From Fen-1362 sp964597035 (GTDB taxonomy: Bacteria; Planctomycetota; Phycisphaerae; Sedimentisphaerales; Anaerobacaceae), in NCBI GenBank assembly GCA_964597035.1, contig CAZQWM010000006.1:28693-92692 (forward strand): a stretch of 64,000 nt of DNA. The letters are read 5' to 3'. Under the pieces are notes generated by a model that made no database searches, was not told the origin of the DNA, and saw only the letters and a program-made list of their open reading frames with translations. Position 1 is the first letter of the stretch. Each line of letters starts with the position of its first letter. Below are positions 62,739-64,000 of the stretch, piece by piece. The translations under genes were made by a program, and so were the position numbers.

Positions 62739-63982
62739 TTTTGGGCAGGTATTCATTCGGGATAGGAGACAGATTCGGCCAGCAGGGCAGGGCGCTTCTC
62801 GATGCGATAATTGGAGCGGGCAGGGCCGGGGTGGAAGTTACGCCGGTCTGGAACAAATCACACAGGGAGCACACGATAATCGGGACAAAGCCCCCGGCCG
62901 TTCGAGTCGAAGCCGCGGATGCGGCGAGGGATATTCTCTGGGAGGGGGTTTATTTTGTCGATGCGGACCATATAAATTTCAACAACGTCGATACGTTTAT
63001 CAGTTCGAGCAATTTTTTCACGCTTGACGTGGCGGACTTCATAAGTCAGCCGGTAGAGCGGGCCGAGATTGATAAGTTCATTGACGGGTGCGTGAAGTAT
63101 ATCGACGGAATTGTGGTCCCTGGAATTGAGGAAAGCTTGGCGGTCAGTGAGGAGCTGGTGCGGGCGATAGCGGGCAAGTATCTGGCGGCGGTGAGGCAGG
63201 TGGGTAAACTATACCGGCATATCGTATCGAAAAAGGGCGTGGGTAATTTCATTACCGAGCTGTCGATGGACGAGACGGACCAGGCACAGACGCCGGTGGA
63301 GTTGTTTTTCATCTTGGCAGGTGCAGCACAGGAGGAGATACCCGTTGAGACGATTGCGCCGAAGTTCAGCGGGAGATTCAATAAGGGAGTTGATTACGTC
63401 GGCGACGTGGAGCAGTTTGAAAAAGAATTTGAGCAGGACCTTGCGGTGATTGCTTGCGCGGCCGAAGAGTTTGGTCTGCCGAAGGGATTGAAGCTGAGTG
63501 TTCATTCGGGCAGTGACAAATTCGCGATTTATAAGTCAATGAACAGGGCGATAAAGAAATTCGACGCCGGGCTGCACGTCAAGACGGCCGGGACGACCTG
63601 GCTGGAGGAGCTTGGCGGGCTGGCGCTGGCGGGAGGGGACTATATGGGTATTGCCAAACGGATTTATTCGCAGGCGTATTCGCGTATTGAGGAATTGAGC
63701 GGACCTTATTCGTCGGTTATTGATATCGACAAAAGCAAGCTGCCTTTGCCGGAGGTTGTGAATGATTGGAGCGGGAAAAAATTTACCGAAACACTTCGGC
63801 ACGACAGTTCGAGCGGGCGGTATAATCCGCATTTGCGGCAACTGCTGCACATCGGGTATAAGGTCGCTGCCGAAATGGGAACGGAGTTTACGAATGCGGT
63901 GGTCGACTGCGAGCGGATAATCGGGCCGAACGTTACGGAAAATATTTTGCAGCGGCATATCAGGCCGATATTTATTGATTGA
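62735..63982 (+). CDS. uxaE: Tagaturonate epimerase UxaE
   Basis: 415-residue epimerase converting D-tagaturonate to D-fructuronate in galacturonate catabolism, as in the Thermotoga-type pathway. ILGRYSFGIGDRFGQQGRALLDAI, PVWNKSHREHTIIGTKPP and YFVDADHINFNNVDTFISSSNFFTLDVADFI are the family hallmarks. The ATG overlaps the pfk stop (ATGA), so it is translated with it. The C-terminus RHIRPIFID is complete, and 18 bases remain to the right edge. Confidence 0.93.
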   Translation: MILGRYSFGIGDRFGQQGRALLDAIIGAGRAGVEVTPVWNKSHREHTIIGTKPPAVRVEAADAARDILWEGVYFVDADHINFNNVDTFISSSNFFTLDVADFISQPVERAEIDKFIDGCVKYIDGIVVPGIEESLAVSEELVRAIAGKYLAAVRQVGKLYRHIVSKKGVGNFITELSMDETDQAQTPVELFFILAGAAQEEIPVETIAPKFSGRFNKGVDYVGDVEQFEKEFEQDLAVIACAAEEFGLPKGLKLSVHSGSDKFAIYKSMNRAIKKFDAGLHVKTAGTTWLEELGGLALAGGDYMGIAKRIYSQAYSRIEELSGPYSSVIDIDKSKLPLPEVVNDWSGKKFTETLRHDSSSGRYNPHLRQLLHIGYKVAAEMGTEFTNAVVDCERIIGPNVTENILQRHIRPIFID

Positions 63983-64000
63983 AAAACTATTCGCCACGAA

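Overview
The window reads as ordinary bacterial chromosome from a planctomycete-like organism, most plausibly a Phycisphaerae/Sedimentisphaerales-type anaerobic polysaccharide degrader. This is an inference from gene content: many secreted glycoside hydrolases, Tat-tagged Gfo/Idh oxidoreductases, a FlgI-like lipoprotein with HEAT repeats, two GroELs, PPi-dependent phosphofructokinase and tagaturonate epimerase. There is no rRNA, tRNA, CRISPR array or prophage that I can see.

Layout: 0-6 kb carries ffh, two small membrane or secreted proteins, a DUF2142-like membrane gene broken by an in-frame TAG, a YjbQ family protein and a lone HEPN protein. 6-14 kb carries the FlgI-HEAT lipoprotein, smc, rmuC, and an AT-rich patch with an unknown gene and a REP-flanked IS200-type (RAYT) transposase. 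14-18.6 kb is a GH106-like lipoprotein, an SDR dehydrogenase and a Tat-exported Gfo/Idh oxidoreductase. 18.7-27.4 kb has recJ, a secreted transglutaminase-like protein, the murE-murF-mraY part of the dcw cluster and a glycosyltransferase. 28.6-36.7 kb is a compact glucuronoxylan cluster: GH115 alpha-glucuronidase, GH10 xylanase, a GH9 lipoprotein and a CE15 glucuronoyl esterase, behind a candidate promoter flanked by an inverted repeat.

36.8-42 kb holds a large secreted protein of unknown function, an outer-membrane protein, a paralogue of the small protein at 2.8 kb and a MagIII-like DNA glycosylase. 42-49.3 kb is a chaperone block (groEL1, a GH29 fucosidase inserted, groES, groEL2, dnaJ, grpE, fmdB). 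49.3-54.4 kb is a leftward set (glycosyltransferase, truA, asd, DEAD-box helicase, pgsA). 54.5-64 kb has pdxJ, a MntA/HepT toxin-antitoxin pair, two AT-rich unknown genes, a repeat-rich spacer, dapA, a GH28 polygalacturonase, a SagB-like nitroreductase and the overlapping PPi-pfk/uxaE pair.

Three functional themes link the genes: plant cell-wall breakdown (glucuronoxylan and pectin, with UxaE taking galacturonate-derived tagaturonate into metabolism), peptidoglycan precursor synthesis (murE, murF, mraY, asd, dapA, consistent with a diaminopimelate wall), and protein folding. The + strand is C-rich in roughly the first 36 kb and G-rich (or balanced over leftward genes) in the last 24 kb, a strand-composition switch that the gene content does not explain. 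Coordinates of starts were chosen from visible Shine-Dalgarno sequences and family N-termini.
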